Assembly (NCBI RefSeq): GCF_000684975.1
Contig: NZ_BAXZ01000006.1
Location: forward strand, 62,001 to 126,000
Direction of reading: 5' to 3'
DNA: 64,000 nt
Origin: Paraburkholderia acidipaludis NBRC 101816
GTDB taxonomy: Bacteria > Pseudomonadota > Gammaproteobacteria > Burkholderiales > Burkholderiaceae
Every line of letters starts with the position of its first letter. Position 1 is the first letter of the stretch. Under the pieces are notes generated by a model. That model was not told the origin of the DNA. It did no database searches and saw only the letters and a program-made list of their open reading frames with translations. The translations under genes were made by a program, and so were the position numbers. Below are positions 26,692-35,160 of this stretch, one piece after another.

Positions 26692-27804
26692 ATGCGTGTT
26701 GTCGGTCGAAGTCTTTGTGGAGCGGCGCTGTTGTGCGCGGCGGGCGGTGCGGCCGCGCAGTCGAGCGTCACGTTGTATGGCGTGGTCGACGTGTTCATGC
26801 AGTACCAGGGCAACGGCGCCGTGCATACTTTTTCGGAGCGCAGCGGCGGGAACACCGGGTCGATGTTGGGCCTGAAGGGCAGCGAGGATCTGGGCAGCGG
26901 CTGGAAGGCCGCGTTCGACGTCGAAAACGGCTTCAACGCCAACAACGGCACGTTCTTCGTCGATTCGACCTCGATGTTCTATCGTCAGTCGTGGGTCGGC
27001 CTGACGAACGAAAAATACGGATCACTGACTTTTGGCCGCCAGTATCAGCCGAGCTTCCTGGTGGTCTATCCTGCCGATCCGTTCCGCGCGAACGAACTGT
27101 TGGCCCCGGCCGCCGCCGCCGTTGTCGCGATCGATCGCAATACGCTCGCGACACAGAGTTTCTCGGGCCGAACGAGCAACTCGATCGTCTATCAGTCGCC
27201 GGCCGTAGGCGGACTCAAGCTCTACGCGATGTATGGCTTTGCGGCAACGGCAACGCAGCCGATTCCGCAGTCGGTCGGCAACATGCTCGATGTCGCCGCG
27301 TCGTGGACCGGTTATGGCTTCTATGCGGGCTTCGGGTATCAGTACACGCATTCGGGTACGGAAACTTACCCCGGCCTTCCCGCCGCGATGAACCTGTTAG
27401 GCACGGAGCGCTTCACGGGTGCGCTCGCGTATCGCATCGGCATCGTCAACCTGCAGGCGCTCTACACGTATGCGCGTGCCGACGACGCACCCGCAAAGTC
27501 GCTCGCGGCGCTGCTGGGCGCGGATCATTCCTATAGCCTCGCGTCGTTCGGCGCGACGATCCAGGCAACGCCGTCTGACACGGTTGAAGTGTCCATGCAG
27601 GAGCGCGCGGTGCGCGGCGCGCACGACAACACGCCAGGCTTCGAGATTGGCTACGACCATAACCTGTCGAAGCGCACGGCCCTGTATGCCCGCGCCGGAT
27701 ACATGAAGAACAACGGCACCGCGACCACGAGCTGGCCGGGCATCACGGCCACGGCGGGCACGTCGCAGACGCTCGCCGTCGTCGGCATGACCCACCGTTT
27801 CTAG
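26692..27804 (+). CDS. Gram-negative trimeric porin (OmpC/Burkholderia type)
   Basis: 370 residues from ATG 26692 with SD AGAGGAGA. The signal peptide ends AAAQ, followed by SSVTLYGVVDVFMQYQ, the standard start of Burkholderia porins. GSEDLGSGWKAAFDVENGF, SWVGLTN and LTFGRQYQP follow. The chain closes with YDHNLSKRTALYARAGY and GMTHRF, whose terminal Phe is the Bam recognition signal. It forms a 16-strand trimer for passive uptake. Its position between an orphan MalT-like activator and the catabolic island suggests substrate-specific induction, which is inference. Confidence 0.93.
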   Translation: MRVVGRSLCGAALLCAAGGAAAQSSVTLYGVVDVFMQYQGNGAVHTFSERSGGNTGSMLGLKGSEDLGSGWKAAFDVENGFNANNGTFFVDSTSMFYRQSWVGLTNEKYGSLTFGRQYQPSFLVVYPADPFRANELLAPAAAAVVAIDRNTLATQSFSGRTSNSIVYQSPAVGGLKLYAMYGFAATATQPIPQSVGNMLDVAASWTGYGFYAGFGYQYTHSGTETYPGLPAAMNLLGTERFTGALAYRIGIVNLQALYTYARADDAPAKSLAALLGADHSYSLASFGATIQATPSDTVEVSMQERAVRGAHDNTPGFEIGYDHNLSKRTALYARAGYMKNNGTATTSWPGITATAGTSQTLAVVGMTHRF

Positions 27805-27869
27805 TCGTAGCGCTACTCAACATGGCGGCATCGCCAATCAAAAATCACCAGGCAAAAGGAGAATCCACG

Positions 27870-28217
27870 ATGAAGTGCTTTCGCATCGGGCCAGTGCTCG
27901 TCAGCGCCCTGATCGTCGCCGCGCCGTTTCAGGCGCACGCGCAGACGTCCGCTCCGGCGGAGTCTGCTGCAAGTGCGCCTGCCGGCGCCAAGGAGGCGAA
28001 AGCCGCCAACCGCGCGCTGCAAAAGAGCGTGATTCGCACGCTCGCCCGCACCAGGGGACTAACCGTGACGAACATCACCGTGCGTGCGAACGACGGCGAC
28101 GTCGTGCTGGAAGGAACCGTACCCGAGGCGTCGCAAATGGATATTGCGGTTCAGGCCGCACGCGGTGTGCAGGGCGTGAAGTCGGTCAAGAGCGCACTGA
28201 CCCTCTCTACTTTTTAA
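27870..28217 (+). CDS. BON-domain periplasmic protein
   Basis: 115 residues with SD AAAGGAGA and a signal peptide ending AHA. An Ala/Ser/Pro-rich linker (about 26-50) leads to one BON domain (about 52-115: SVIRTLARTRGLTVTNITVR, DGDVVLEGTVPE, ARGVQGVKSVKSAL). BON domains bind membranes or peptidoglycan-associated proteins, and family members such as OsmY act in envelope stress. It follows the porin by 65 bases and is probably co-transcribed. Single-BON proteins of this type often accompany Burkholderia porins. Confidence 0.85.
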   Translation: MKCFRIGPVLVSALIVAAPFQAHAQTSAPAESAASAPAGAKEAKAANRALQKSVIRTLARTRGLTVTNITVRANDGDVVLEGTVPEASQMDIAVQAARGVQGVKSVKSALTLSTF

Positions 28218-28251
28218 CGCGGTGCGGCGAGGCGGCGGAAGGCCGCCGCCA

Positions 28252-28299
28252 AAGCAGACGACCCGGAGCGGCCAGCGAGGCGCTCCGGGTCGTCTGCTT
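28252..28299. terminator. Long perfect hairpin after the BON gene
   Basis: Arms 28252-28270 and 28281-28299 are perfect 19-base complements with a 10-base loop. There is no U-tract on either side, but the stem starts AAG and ends CTT. It lies between two convergent genes and probably ends transcripts from both sides. Confidence 0.7.
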
Positions 28300-28396
28300 G
28301 ATGGGCGCTACTCGCGCCGTCGTGCGGTTACGCCTTGTGATCTTGCGTAGCCCGCAGCGGAAGCGCCGGGGTGTTGGGGACGATCGTTTGGAGCGA

Positions 28397-29716
28397 TCAG
28401 ATAGCCGGTGACTCGCAGGCCTGCAGCGGCGTATCGAGGGCGCGGCGCGAGCGCTCCGGATGCAGCCAGCACAGCGCCAGCAGGGCGGCGGTGATGGAGA
28501 GGATCGCGCAGGTGGCGAAGCCCATCTCGCAGGCGCTTGCGACCTGCGTGCCGCGCGCCTGCACGATCGCGCCCATCACGGCCGGTGCGATCGCCGCGCC
28601 TATGCTCGCAACGGCGGTATGAATCGCGAGAATCAGCCCGCGTTGCCGGTCCGGCACGACCTCGGCCAGCAGCGCGGGGCCTACCGCGAAGCAGACCGTC
28701 GGCAAGGCCGCGCCCACGGCGAGCAGCAGCACCTTGGCGCTCGCCCCGAACGAGAAAAGAAGGGGCGCGACGTAGAGCGCACTGCTGGCGAGCAACGCGA
28801 CGCTGACGACCTGAACGCGCGCAACGCGCGTTGAGATGCCGCGTCCGAGCATGAACTGCGACAGTCCGCTCACGCCGACACTAACGGGCGCCGCCGTGAC
28901 GATGACGAGCGCGAACCAGCGGCCCGCGGCGATGTTCGAAAAGCCAAGTCCTTTTTCTAGGTACGCGGGCAGCCAGGTGAAGACCAGACCCAGCGACCAG
29001 TAAGCGGCGAAGCCGAGCAGAAACACGCAGAGGACCGAAGGATCGCAGAGCGTCGTCCGCAGCCTGCGCTCGGGGGCAACGGGATCGCTCGCTTCGCTGG
29101 CCAGCGAAGCCGCCGCTGTCGTGCGCGGTGTGGCGAGCTTGCCTTCGCGCCCGAAGCACAGCCAGAGCAGGCTGCCGAGCGCGCCGATCACGGCGAGCAG
29201 CACGAAGTTCATGCGCCAGCCCCAGTGCTGCGTGATATGCGGAATCACGAGCCCGGCAAGCAGCAGACCGAGCCCGGCGCCCTGGCTCACGACGGCGACC
29301 GGCAGGTTGCGCTTGCGGTCGGGAAACCACTTGTAGAGCGCGTGGATCGTGGTAGGCGAGAAGGGCCCCTCGGCGGCGCCAAGCAAGAGCCGACAGACGA
29401 ACAGCGAGAGCGCGCTCGCTGCGAATGCCTGGGGAATCTGGACAAGCGCCCATGTGACGCTCATCGCCAGCAGCAGCCAGCGCGTCTGCATGCGGCCGGC
29501 CAGCATGCCGACGGCGATCGTCGAGAGCGAGAACAACCAGAAAAATCCGCCCGCGATCACGCCGAATTCGGCGGGCGAGAGGTGCAGCGCCGCCATGAGC
29601 GGCACGGCGACCATGCCGATCACGATCTTGTCGAGAAAGTTGATGAGCGTGAGTACGGTCAGCAGGACGGTCATGGTCCATGCCGCACGCGGCTGGAAAT
29701 CGGACGAAGCAGTCAT
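28397..29716 (-). CDS. MFS transporter, anion:cation symporter (ACS)-like
   Basis: 439 residues from ATG 29716. Twelve hydrophobic segments are visible. The first contains LINFLDKIVIGMVAVPLM with the D-K pair of ACS-type permeases, and loop 4-5 contains GAAEGPFSPTTIHALYKWFP, typical of organic-anion porters (glucarate, hexuronate, phthalate). It probably imports a carboxylate. It is the last gene of a minus-strand run of catabolic genes (about 160 bases after the SDR) and is therefore likely to bring in the substrate of the acyl-CoA pathway. Confidence 0.85.
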   Translation of the reverse strand: MTASSDFQPRAAWTMTVLLTVLTLINFLDKIVIGMVAVPLMAALHLSPAEFGVIAGGFFWLFSLSTIAVGMLAGRMQTRWLLLAMSVTWALVQIPQAFAASALSLFVCRLLLGAAEGPFSPTTIHALYKWFPDRKRNLPVAVVSQGAGLGLLLAGLVIPHITQHWGWRMNFVLLAVIGALGSLLWLCFGREGKLATPRTTAAASLASEASDPVAPERRLRTTLCDPSVLCVFLLGFAAYWSLGLVFTWLPAYLEKGLGFSNIAAGRWFALVIVTAAPVSVGVSGLSQFMLGRGISTRVARVQVVSVALLASSALYVAPLLFSFGASAKVLLLAVGAALPTVCFAVGPALLAEVVPDRQRGLILAIHTAVASIGAAIAPAVMGAIVQARGTQVASACEMGFATCAILSITAALLALCWLHPERSRRALDTPLQACESPAI

Positions 29717-29875
29717 GGCAAGTCTCGTTGGCCCGCTTCGCGGGGACACGCGCCGTCTCGTCCATTTCCGTTTGACGCAACGGAAGTTGGCGTTGACGGA
29801 TGAGATTCAACTTCTGTCGCCGCCTGGCCGGCGCCGTTGCGGCGCCGGCCGGGAGAGTGGGGCACGCACGCCCGA

Positions 29876-30697
29876 TCACGGCGCTCCGGCAACGGACACG
29901 ACCTGCCCGGTAATGTAATTCGACTCCGGCAGACAGAACAGATACACCGCGCCTGCCGCTTCCTCCGGCGTGCCGCCGCGACCGAGCGGACAGCGCTGCG
30001 CATGGGTCTTGAGCAGATCCGGATTGATCCCCACGCGAATGTCGCGGCCCTCGATCTTGACCGTTGCGCCTTCCTTCGCGTCGGCGTCGGTCATGCGCGT
30101 GTGAATGAGGCCGAACGCCACCGCATTCACGTTCACCTTCATGCGGCCCCACTCGCGGGAGAGCGCGCGCGTCATGCCGATCACCCCGGCCTTCGCGGAC
30201 GAGTAGTTCATCTGCCCCGCGTTGCCGTTGAGCCCCGACACCGAAGAGATATTCACCACCTTGCGGAAGATCTCCTGCCCCGCGGCCGACTCGGCCTGGT
30301 ATTTCGCCTTGATGTGCGGATACGCGGCGCGCAGGATGCGGAACGGCGCGGTGAGGTGGCAGTCGAGTATCGCGTACCACTGCTCGTCGGTCATGCGCTG
30401 AATGACGTCGTCCCACGTGTAGCCGGCGTTGTTGACGATGATGTCGATGCCGCCGAACGTCTGGACCGCCGTGTCGATATAGCGCTGCGCGAAGTCCGGC
30501 GCGGTGACGCTGCCCACGCAGGCAACCGCTTCCGACCCTGCCTGCCGCACCGCTTCCACGGTCTCGTGCGCCGGGTCGGCGTCGAGATCGTTCACGACGA
30601 TGCGCGCCCCTTCGCTGGCCAGCTTCAGCGCAATGGCCTGGCCGATGCCTCGTCCCGAACCGGTGACGAGCGCGACTTTTCCGTCGAGTTTGCCCAT
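29876..30697 (-). CDS. SDR family dehydrogenase (FabG-like, 3-hydroxyacyl-CoA type)
   Basis: 273 residues. The Rossmann motif TGSGRGIGQ lies at about residues 12-20, the NNAG motif at about 90, the catalytic Ser in NISSVSG at about 149 and the catalytic Tyr-Lys as YSSAKAG at about 164. The Asp in VVNDLDAD suggests NAD(H) preference. In this context it probably oxidises a 3-hydroxyacyl-CoA or a ring alcohol. The next upstream gene (MaoC) ends 24 bases before its start, so the two are co-transcribed. Confidence 0.87.
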   Translation of the reverse strand: MGKLDGKVALVTGSGRGIGQAIALKLASEGARIVVNDLDADPAHETVEAVRQAGSEAVACVGSVTAPDFAQRYIDTAVQTFGGIDIIVNNAGYTWDDVIQRMTDEQWYAILDCHLTAPFRILRAAYPHIKAKYQAESAAGQEIFRKVVNISSVSGLNGNAGQMNYSSAKAGVIGMTRALSREWGRMKVNVNAVAFGLIHTRMTDADAKEGATVKIEGRDIRVGINPDLLKTHAQRCPLGRGGTPEEAAGAVYLFCLPESNYITGQVVSVAGAP

Positions 30698-30721
30698 GCT
30701 TTCTCCGTCTCTTTCAATGAT

Positions 30722-31138
30722 TTAGAAGGCGATCACGGCCGTGCCGGCCACCCTGGTTTCGCCGTACTGGTTCGCGGTCTGGATGTCGAGGCGCACGCGC
30801 TTTTCGCCGGCGCTTTCGTACTTCTCCACGATCTTGCCGGTGCAGGTGATCTGGTGGCCGAGATGCGTGATGCCGACAAAACGCACGCCGAATTCGCGCA
30901 ACTGCCGCTGATCGACCCACTGCGTAAGGAAGCGGCCGAGCCAGGCCATCGAGAGCATGCCGTGCGCGAACACGTCGGGCATGCCGGCCTTGCGCGCGTA
31001 GTCGAGGTCGATGTGGATCGGGTTGTGGTCGTTCGAGGCGCCCGCGAAGAGCGCGAGCGTCGTGCGGTTGACCGGCGCAAGCGTCAGCGGCGGCAGCGTG
31101 TCGCCGACCTGCAGCGTATTGAAGTCAGGATTGCTCAT
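30722..31138 (-). CDS. MaoC-type (R)-hydratase, single hotdog domain
   Basis: 138 residues from ATG 31138 with an AGAGG SD. One hotdog fold contains LFAGASNDHNPIHIDLDYAR, the Asp-His hydratase motif (D-x4-H) of MaoC/PhaJ proteins, then AHGMLSMAWLGRFL. The length is that of one subunit, half of a double-hotdog enzyme. The next gene encodes a second short hotdog protein 14 bases away. The two may form a heteromeric enoyl-CoA hydratase, as shown for ChsH1-ChsH2 in mycobacterial steroid side-chain degradation. The pairing is inferred. Confidence 0.85.
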   Translation of the reverse strand: MSNPDFNTLQVGDTLPPLTLAPVNRTTLALFAGASNDHNPIHIDLDYARKAGMPDVFAHGMLSMAWLGRFLTQWVDQRQLREFGVRFVGITHLGHQITCTGKIVEKYESAGEKRVRLDIQTANQYGETRVAGTAVIAF

Positions 31139-31152
31139 CGAATTGGGCCTCT

Positions 31153-31593
31153 TCAGAGGTTGCGGTGAACGATCACGGCGCGCAGGTCCGCAACGTGTTC
31201 GCCTTTCGCGTTGGTGACGCGCGTTTCCTTCACGATGAAGGTGAGCGCGCCGTCTTTCTTGTCGTAGATTTCCGTGATGCGCGGCTCGAACAGCAGCCGC
31301 TCGCCGGCATGGGCGGCACGGTGATAGACGAACGACTGCTCGCCATGCAGGATGCGCGAGGGCACGATGCCGATCTCCTCGCGCCAGCCGGCTGCGGGCT
31401 GCGTGAGTTCCAGCGAGAACAGGAACGTGGGCGGCACGGGCAGGCCGGGATGCCCGGCGTCGCGCGCGGCCGCTTCGTTCGTGTAGACCGGACGGGTTTC
31501 GCCGGTCGCTTTCGCGAAGAGGGCCAACTGGCCCGGCTCGGCGCTCGCGTGGAACGAGGGCAGCGCCCGGCCGATGAATGACTTGTTGATCAT
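31153..31593 (-). CDS. FAS1-like dehydratase domain protein (MaoC_dehydrat_N), partner of the MaoC protein
   Basis: 146 residues from ATG 31593. No clear SD is seen, so the start is less certain. The hotdog fold resembles MaoC_dehydrat_N: LALFAKATGETRPVYTNEAA, VPPTFLFSLEL, then LHGEQSFVYHRAAHAGERL, and DLRAVIVHRN at the end. The Asp-His hydratase motif is absent, as in the non-catalytic half of double-hotdog hydratases. It therefore probably supplies a structural or substrate-binding subunit to the catalytic MaoC protein encoded 14 bases downstream. Confidence 0.82.
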   Translation of the reverse strand: MINKSFIGRALPSFHASAEPGQLALFAKATGETRPVYTNEAAARDAGHPGLPVPPTFLFSLELTQPAAGWREEIGIVPSRILHGEQSFVYHRAAHAGERLLFEPRITEIYDKKDGALTFIVKETRVTNAKGEHVADLRAVIVHRNL

Positions 31594-31649
31594 GTCGACG
31601 ACAATCGAAGGAGGAGTGAAAAGGGCGCGCGGGGCGCACCGGGGGCGCG

Positions 31650-32837
31650 TCAGGCGGTTTTCCGGTAGGCCGTGACGACGCACGCGCCGCCAAGCCCCAG
31701 GTTGTGCTGAAGCGCGATCTTCGCGCCCGGCACCTGGCGCTCGCCCGCCGTGCCGCGCAGCTGCTGCACGAGCTCGAAGCACTGCGCGAGGCCGGTCGCG
31801 CCAAGCGGATGCCCCTTCGAAAGCAGCCCGCCGGAGGGGTTGACGATCCAGCGCCCGCCATAGGTGTTGTCGCCGTCCTCGACGAGCTTCTCGCCTTCGC
31901 CGTCCTTGCAGAGGCCGAGGCCCTCATAGGTCAGCAGCTCGTTCTGCGCGAAGCAGTCGTGCAGCTCGATCACGTCGACGTCTTCAGGGCCGATGCCCGC
32001 CTGCTCGTAGACGAGACGAGACGCCGACTTCGTCATGCCCACGCCGACGAGGTCGATCATCGAGGGGGCTTCGAACACGCTGGGGTCGTCGGTGGTGAGC
32101 GCCTGTCCGGCGATCGCCACGTCGGCGCGCAGCCCGTGCTTGCGCGCGAATTCCGCCGAAACGACGATCGCCGCCGCCGCGCCGCAGGTGGGCGGGCAGG
32201 CCATCAGGCGGGTGAGCACGCCTTCCCAGATCATCGGCGAGGCCATGACGTCCTCGGGCGTGACGACGGTGCGGAAGATCGCCAGCGGATTGCGCGCCGC
32301 GTGCCGGCTCGCCTTGGCACGAATCTTCGCGAACGTTTCGAGCTTCGTGCCGTACTGTTTCATGTGCGCCAGGCCGGCGCCCGCGAACATGCGAATCGCG
32401 CCTGGCAGATCGTTCTTCGGCAGCAGGTCGGCCGCCAGCGCCTGGAAGCGCGCCATGGCGCGCGGGCGGTCGTCCCAGTGGCTTGCGAGCGCGCCCGGTT
32501 GCATCTCTTCGAAGCCGACGGCGAGCGCGCAGTCCACCATGCCGCTCTTCACGGCCTGGTGCGCGAGATAGAGGGCGGACGAACCCGTCGCGCAGTTGTT
32601 GTTGACGTTGACGACGGGGATGCCGGTCATGCCGACGCGGTAGAGCGCGGCCTGGCCGCAGGTCGAATCGCCGTAGACGTAGCCGGCGTAGGCCTGCTGC
32701 ACGGCGCCGTAGGCGAGGCCCGCGTCTTCCAGCGCCTGGCGGATCGCCTTTTCGGCCATCTCGTCGTAGTGGGCGCTCGCGCCCGGCTTCATGAACGGAA
32801 TCATGCCGACGCCGGCAACATGGACATTGCGTGTCAT
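31650..32837 (-). CDS. SCP2-type thiolase / lipid-transfer protein (1)
   Basis: 395 residues. The thiolase fold begins VHVAGVGMIPFMKPG. The nucleophilic Cys is in NVNNNCATGSSALYLA (about residue 85), the ELHDCF motif is at about 290 and KGHPLGATG at about 345. The end contains LGLGGACVVT. HDCF instead of NEAF identifies the SCP2/Ltp subgroup, which cleaves bulky or branched 3-ketoacyl-CoAs and often needs a DUF35 partner. No DUF35 gene is in the window. It is close in length and motifs to the thiolase at 37156-38343, a likely paralogue. Confidence 0.9.
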   Translation of the reverse strand: MTRNVHVAGVGMIPFMKPGASAHYDEMAEKAIRQALEDAGLAYGAVQQAYAGYVYGDSTCGQAALYRVGMTGIPVVNVNNNCATGSSALYLAHQAVKSGMVDCALAVGFEEMQPGALASHWDDRPRAMARFQALAADLLPKNDLPGAIRMFAGAGLAHMKQYGTKLETFAKIRAKASRHAARNPLAIFRTVVTPEDVMASPMIWEGVLTRLMACPPTCGAAAAIVVSAEFARKHGLRADVAIAGQALTTDDPSVFEAPSMIDLVGVGMTKSASRLVYEQAGIGPEDVDVIELHDCFAQNELLTYEGLGLCKDGEGEKLVEDGDNTYGGRWIVNPSGGLLSKGHPLGATGLAQCFELVQQLRGTAGERQVPGAKIALQHNLGLGGACVVTAYRKTA

Positions 32838-32883
32838 GCTTGTGTCTCCTTTTATATCGAATCGGTCGGGTTCAAGGCGGCGC

Positions 32884-34023
32884 TCAGAGCGCGCGAGAGA
32901 TCAGCTCGCGCATGACTTCGCTGGTGCCGCCGAAGATGCGGTTCACGCGGGCATCGACGAATGCGCGCGCGATGGGGTACTCCAGCATGTAGCCGTAGCC
33001 GCCATGCAGCTGCACCATCTCGTCGAGCGCCTTGCCGAGCGTTTCGGTCGCGAAGAGCTTCGCCACCGCGGCCTCTTCGAGCGTGAGCCGGCGGCGCAGG
33101 TGTTCGGCGAGGTAGTGGTCGACCAGCGTGCGCACGGCGATCGCCTGCGCCTGGATGTCCGCGAGCTTGAAGCGCGTGTTCTGGAAATCCCACACGGTCT
33201 GGCCGAATGCTTTGCGATCCTTAACATAGGCGATCGTTTGCGCGAGCATCGTTTCGAGGCGCGCGGCGGAGACGAGCGCGATGGTCAGGCGTTCCTGCGG
33301 CAGTTCGGCCATGAGATAGCGGAAGCCCTGGCCTTCTTCGCCGAGCAGGTTGCCGGCCGGCACGCGCACGTTGTCGAAAAAGAGCTCGGCCGTGTCCTGC
33401 GAATGCAGCCCGACTTTCTCCAGCTTGCGGCCGCGCCGGAACCCTTCGCGATTCGCCTCGACGACGATCAGGCTGATGCCCTTGGCGCCTGCCGCCGGGT
33501 CGGTCTTGCAGACCACGACGAACAGATCGCCGATGATTCCGTTGCTGATGAAGGTCTTGCTGCCGTTGATGACGTACTCGTCGCCGTCTCGCACGGCAGT
33601 CGTGCGGATCGCCTTCAGGTCGCTGCCGGTGCCGGGCTCGGTCATCGCGATGCCGAGGATCGTTTCGCCGGTGCACGCGCCGGGCAGCCAGCGTTGCTTC
33701 TGCGCTTCGCTGCCGATGCGCTCGATGTACGGTGCGATGATGTCCGAGTGCATGTTGAAGGTGACGCCGGAAACGCCGCAGCGCGCCGCTTCCTCGGCCA
33801 TCACCGCGCAGTGCCCGTAGTCGCCGCCGCCGCCGCCGTACTCGGTCGGCAGTCCGACGCACAGCAGGCCCTCGCGCCCCGCGTTGCGCCAGACCTCGCG
33901 GTCGACGAGGCCTGCCTTGTTCCAGTCGGCCAGATGCGGCACGCACTCGCGCTCGTAGAAGCGGCGCACGGTGGTGCGGAACATCTCGTGGTCCTCGCGG
34001 AACACATTGCGTTGTATCTGCAT
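32884..34023 (-). CDS. Acyl-CoA dehydrogenase (IVD/LCAD-like active site)
   Basis: 379 residues from ATG 34023 with an AGAGG SD. The FAD and substrate motifs are LGIAMTEPGTGSDLKAIRT (about 125) and NGSKTFISNG, and QLHGGYGYMLEYP is near the C-terminus. The medium-chain-type Glu position reads IFGGTSE (Gly). A Glu in the helix before YVKDRKAFGQ (ARLETML) matches the LCAD/isovaleryl-CoA type of catalytic base. It introduces the alpha-beta double bond and passes electrons to ETF. First gene of the minus-strand run of six genes down to the MFS permease. Confidence 0.9.
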   Translation of the reverse strand: MQIQRNVFREDHEMFRTTVRRFYERECVPHLADWNKAGLVDREVWRNAGREGLLCVGLPTEYGGGGGDYGHCAVMAEEAARCGVSGVTFNMHSDIIAPYIERIGSEAQKQRWLPGACTGETILGIAMTEPGTGSDLKAIRTTAVRDGDEYVINGSKTFISNGIIGDLFVVVCKTDPAAGAKGISLIVVEANREGFRRGRKLEKVGLHSQDTAELFFDNVRVPAGNLLGEEGQGFRYLMAELPQERLTIALVSAARLETMLAQTIAYVKDRKAFGQTVWDFQNTRFKLADIQAQAIAVRTLVDHYLAEHLRRRLTLEEAAVAKLFATETLGKALDEMVQLHGGYGYMLEYPIARAFVDARVNRIFGGTSEVMRELISRAL

Positions 34024-34378
34024 ATCGGAATCCTCTTGTCGACGCCGTTCCTGTTGCCTGTTTTTTTGGGCGGCCGCGCTGCCGGGCGGCGTGCCGCGGA
34101 TAGCTGAGGCCCCGCTTCCCGGGTACCCCCTGCAGAAACGATGGTCCCCGCTTCGTTCGGTCCGAAAGCCACCGCCGATGGGGGGGCGCCGGCAGGGCGG
34201 CAGCGGTCCGTGTCCACGCCGCACTCCGGCGGTTAAGGGAATACCCCCGGTGGGGTGAGTGCGCCCCCCAACTCCGGTGGTTTTTGCCGCCTGCGTCGCT
34301 CCTACGCTTCATGCACGCTGGCGCCGGCCGGATGGCACCGGCCTGCCACCGTGCGATCCCTTCCCGAACGAGACCACC
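34024..34378. promoter_or_regulatory. Divergent promoter region between the ACAD operon and the DUF2889 gene
   Basis: About 355 bases between divergent starts, so both promoters should be here. It is very GC-rich with C and G runs (34120-34290). I see no clean -35/-10 pair, operator dyad or alternative gene. Confidence 0.4.
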
Positions 34379-34963
34379 ATGACCGAACCCGCCAATGCGT
34401 CACGCCAGCCTGTCCACACGCGCCAGGTCGTCTGCACCGGTTATGTCCGCGACGACGGCCTCCTCGAGATCGAAGGCCGGCTTCTCGATACGCGGTCCCG
34501 GCACGCCAGCCTGTTCTTCAAGGACGTGCCGGCCGGGAACGCCATTCACGCCATGCGCGTCGTCGTCACCGTCGACCAGGAGCTCGTGGTCCGCCATATC
34601 GAAGCGCAGACGGATACGGGGCCCACGCCGTATTGCGCGCAGATCAATGCGGCCTACCAGCGGCTCGTGGGCATTGCGTTCCGCGGCGGTTTCATGAAGG
34701 ACGTGAAGGCGCGCCTGGGCGGCCCGAACGGCTGCACGCATCTGACCGAACTGCTTGGGCCGATCGCCACGACGGCGGTGCAGACCCGCATGGCCCTGCA
34801 GAGCGCCGGGCGCGCCGCGGCGGGCACGCGGCCCTCCGGGGACGACGTGCGCGTGAGCGCCATGCGCGACACGTGCTACGCATGGCGCGAGAACGGCGAA
34901 GTCATGCAGATCGTGCGGGCGAAGGACACGCGTGCGGACCTCGCCACGCGAGAGGGCAAGTAG
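34379..34963 (+). CDS. DUF2889 domain protein
   Basis: 194 residues from ATG 34379. The sequence has the DUF2889 order: RQVVCTGYVRDDGLLEIEGR, LFFKDVPAGNAIHAMRVVVT, IEAQTDTGPTPYC and GCTHLTELLGPIATTAVQT. No catalytic residues are known for this domain. It has no signal peptide and is probably cytoplasmic. It precedes a feruloyl-CoA-synthase-like ligase by about 200 bases on the same strand. That linkage suggests a role in handling a CoA-activated aromatic or cyclic acid, which is an inference. Confidence 0.82.
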   Translation: MTEPANASRQPVHTRQVVCTGYVRDDGLLEIEGRLLDTRSRHASLFFKDVPAGNAIHAMRVVVTVDQELVVRHIEAQTDTGPTPYCAQINAAYQRLVGIAFRGGFMKDVKARLGGPNGCTHLTELLGPIATTAVQTRMALQSAGRAAAGTRPSGDDVRVSAMRDTCYAWRENGEVMQIVRAKDTRADLATREGK

Positions 34964-35160
34964 CCGGCGAGGCTACAATGGGCCGGATCGCTGCCTGGCC
35001 GTGCCGGCAGCCACCGGGATCGGGTGGTTCAGCCGGCCGTGCGACTCGCTATCGTGACTCACGAGAGGCGTTCGCGACGATATCGTTCCGGGGCCTCCGA
35101 ACCCGAACACCAAGGGGCGCGCCGCTCACGACGCAGCGCCCGCACAGGAGACAACGCGCA

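Noticed and set aside
34964..35160. Possible riboswitch or small gene before the CoA ligase
   Set aside because: I could not find a conserved fold, and the open frames lack SD sequences.
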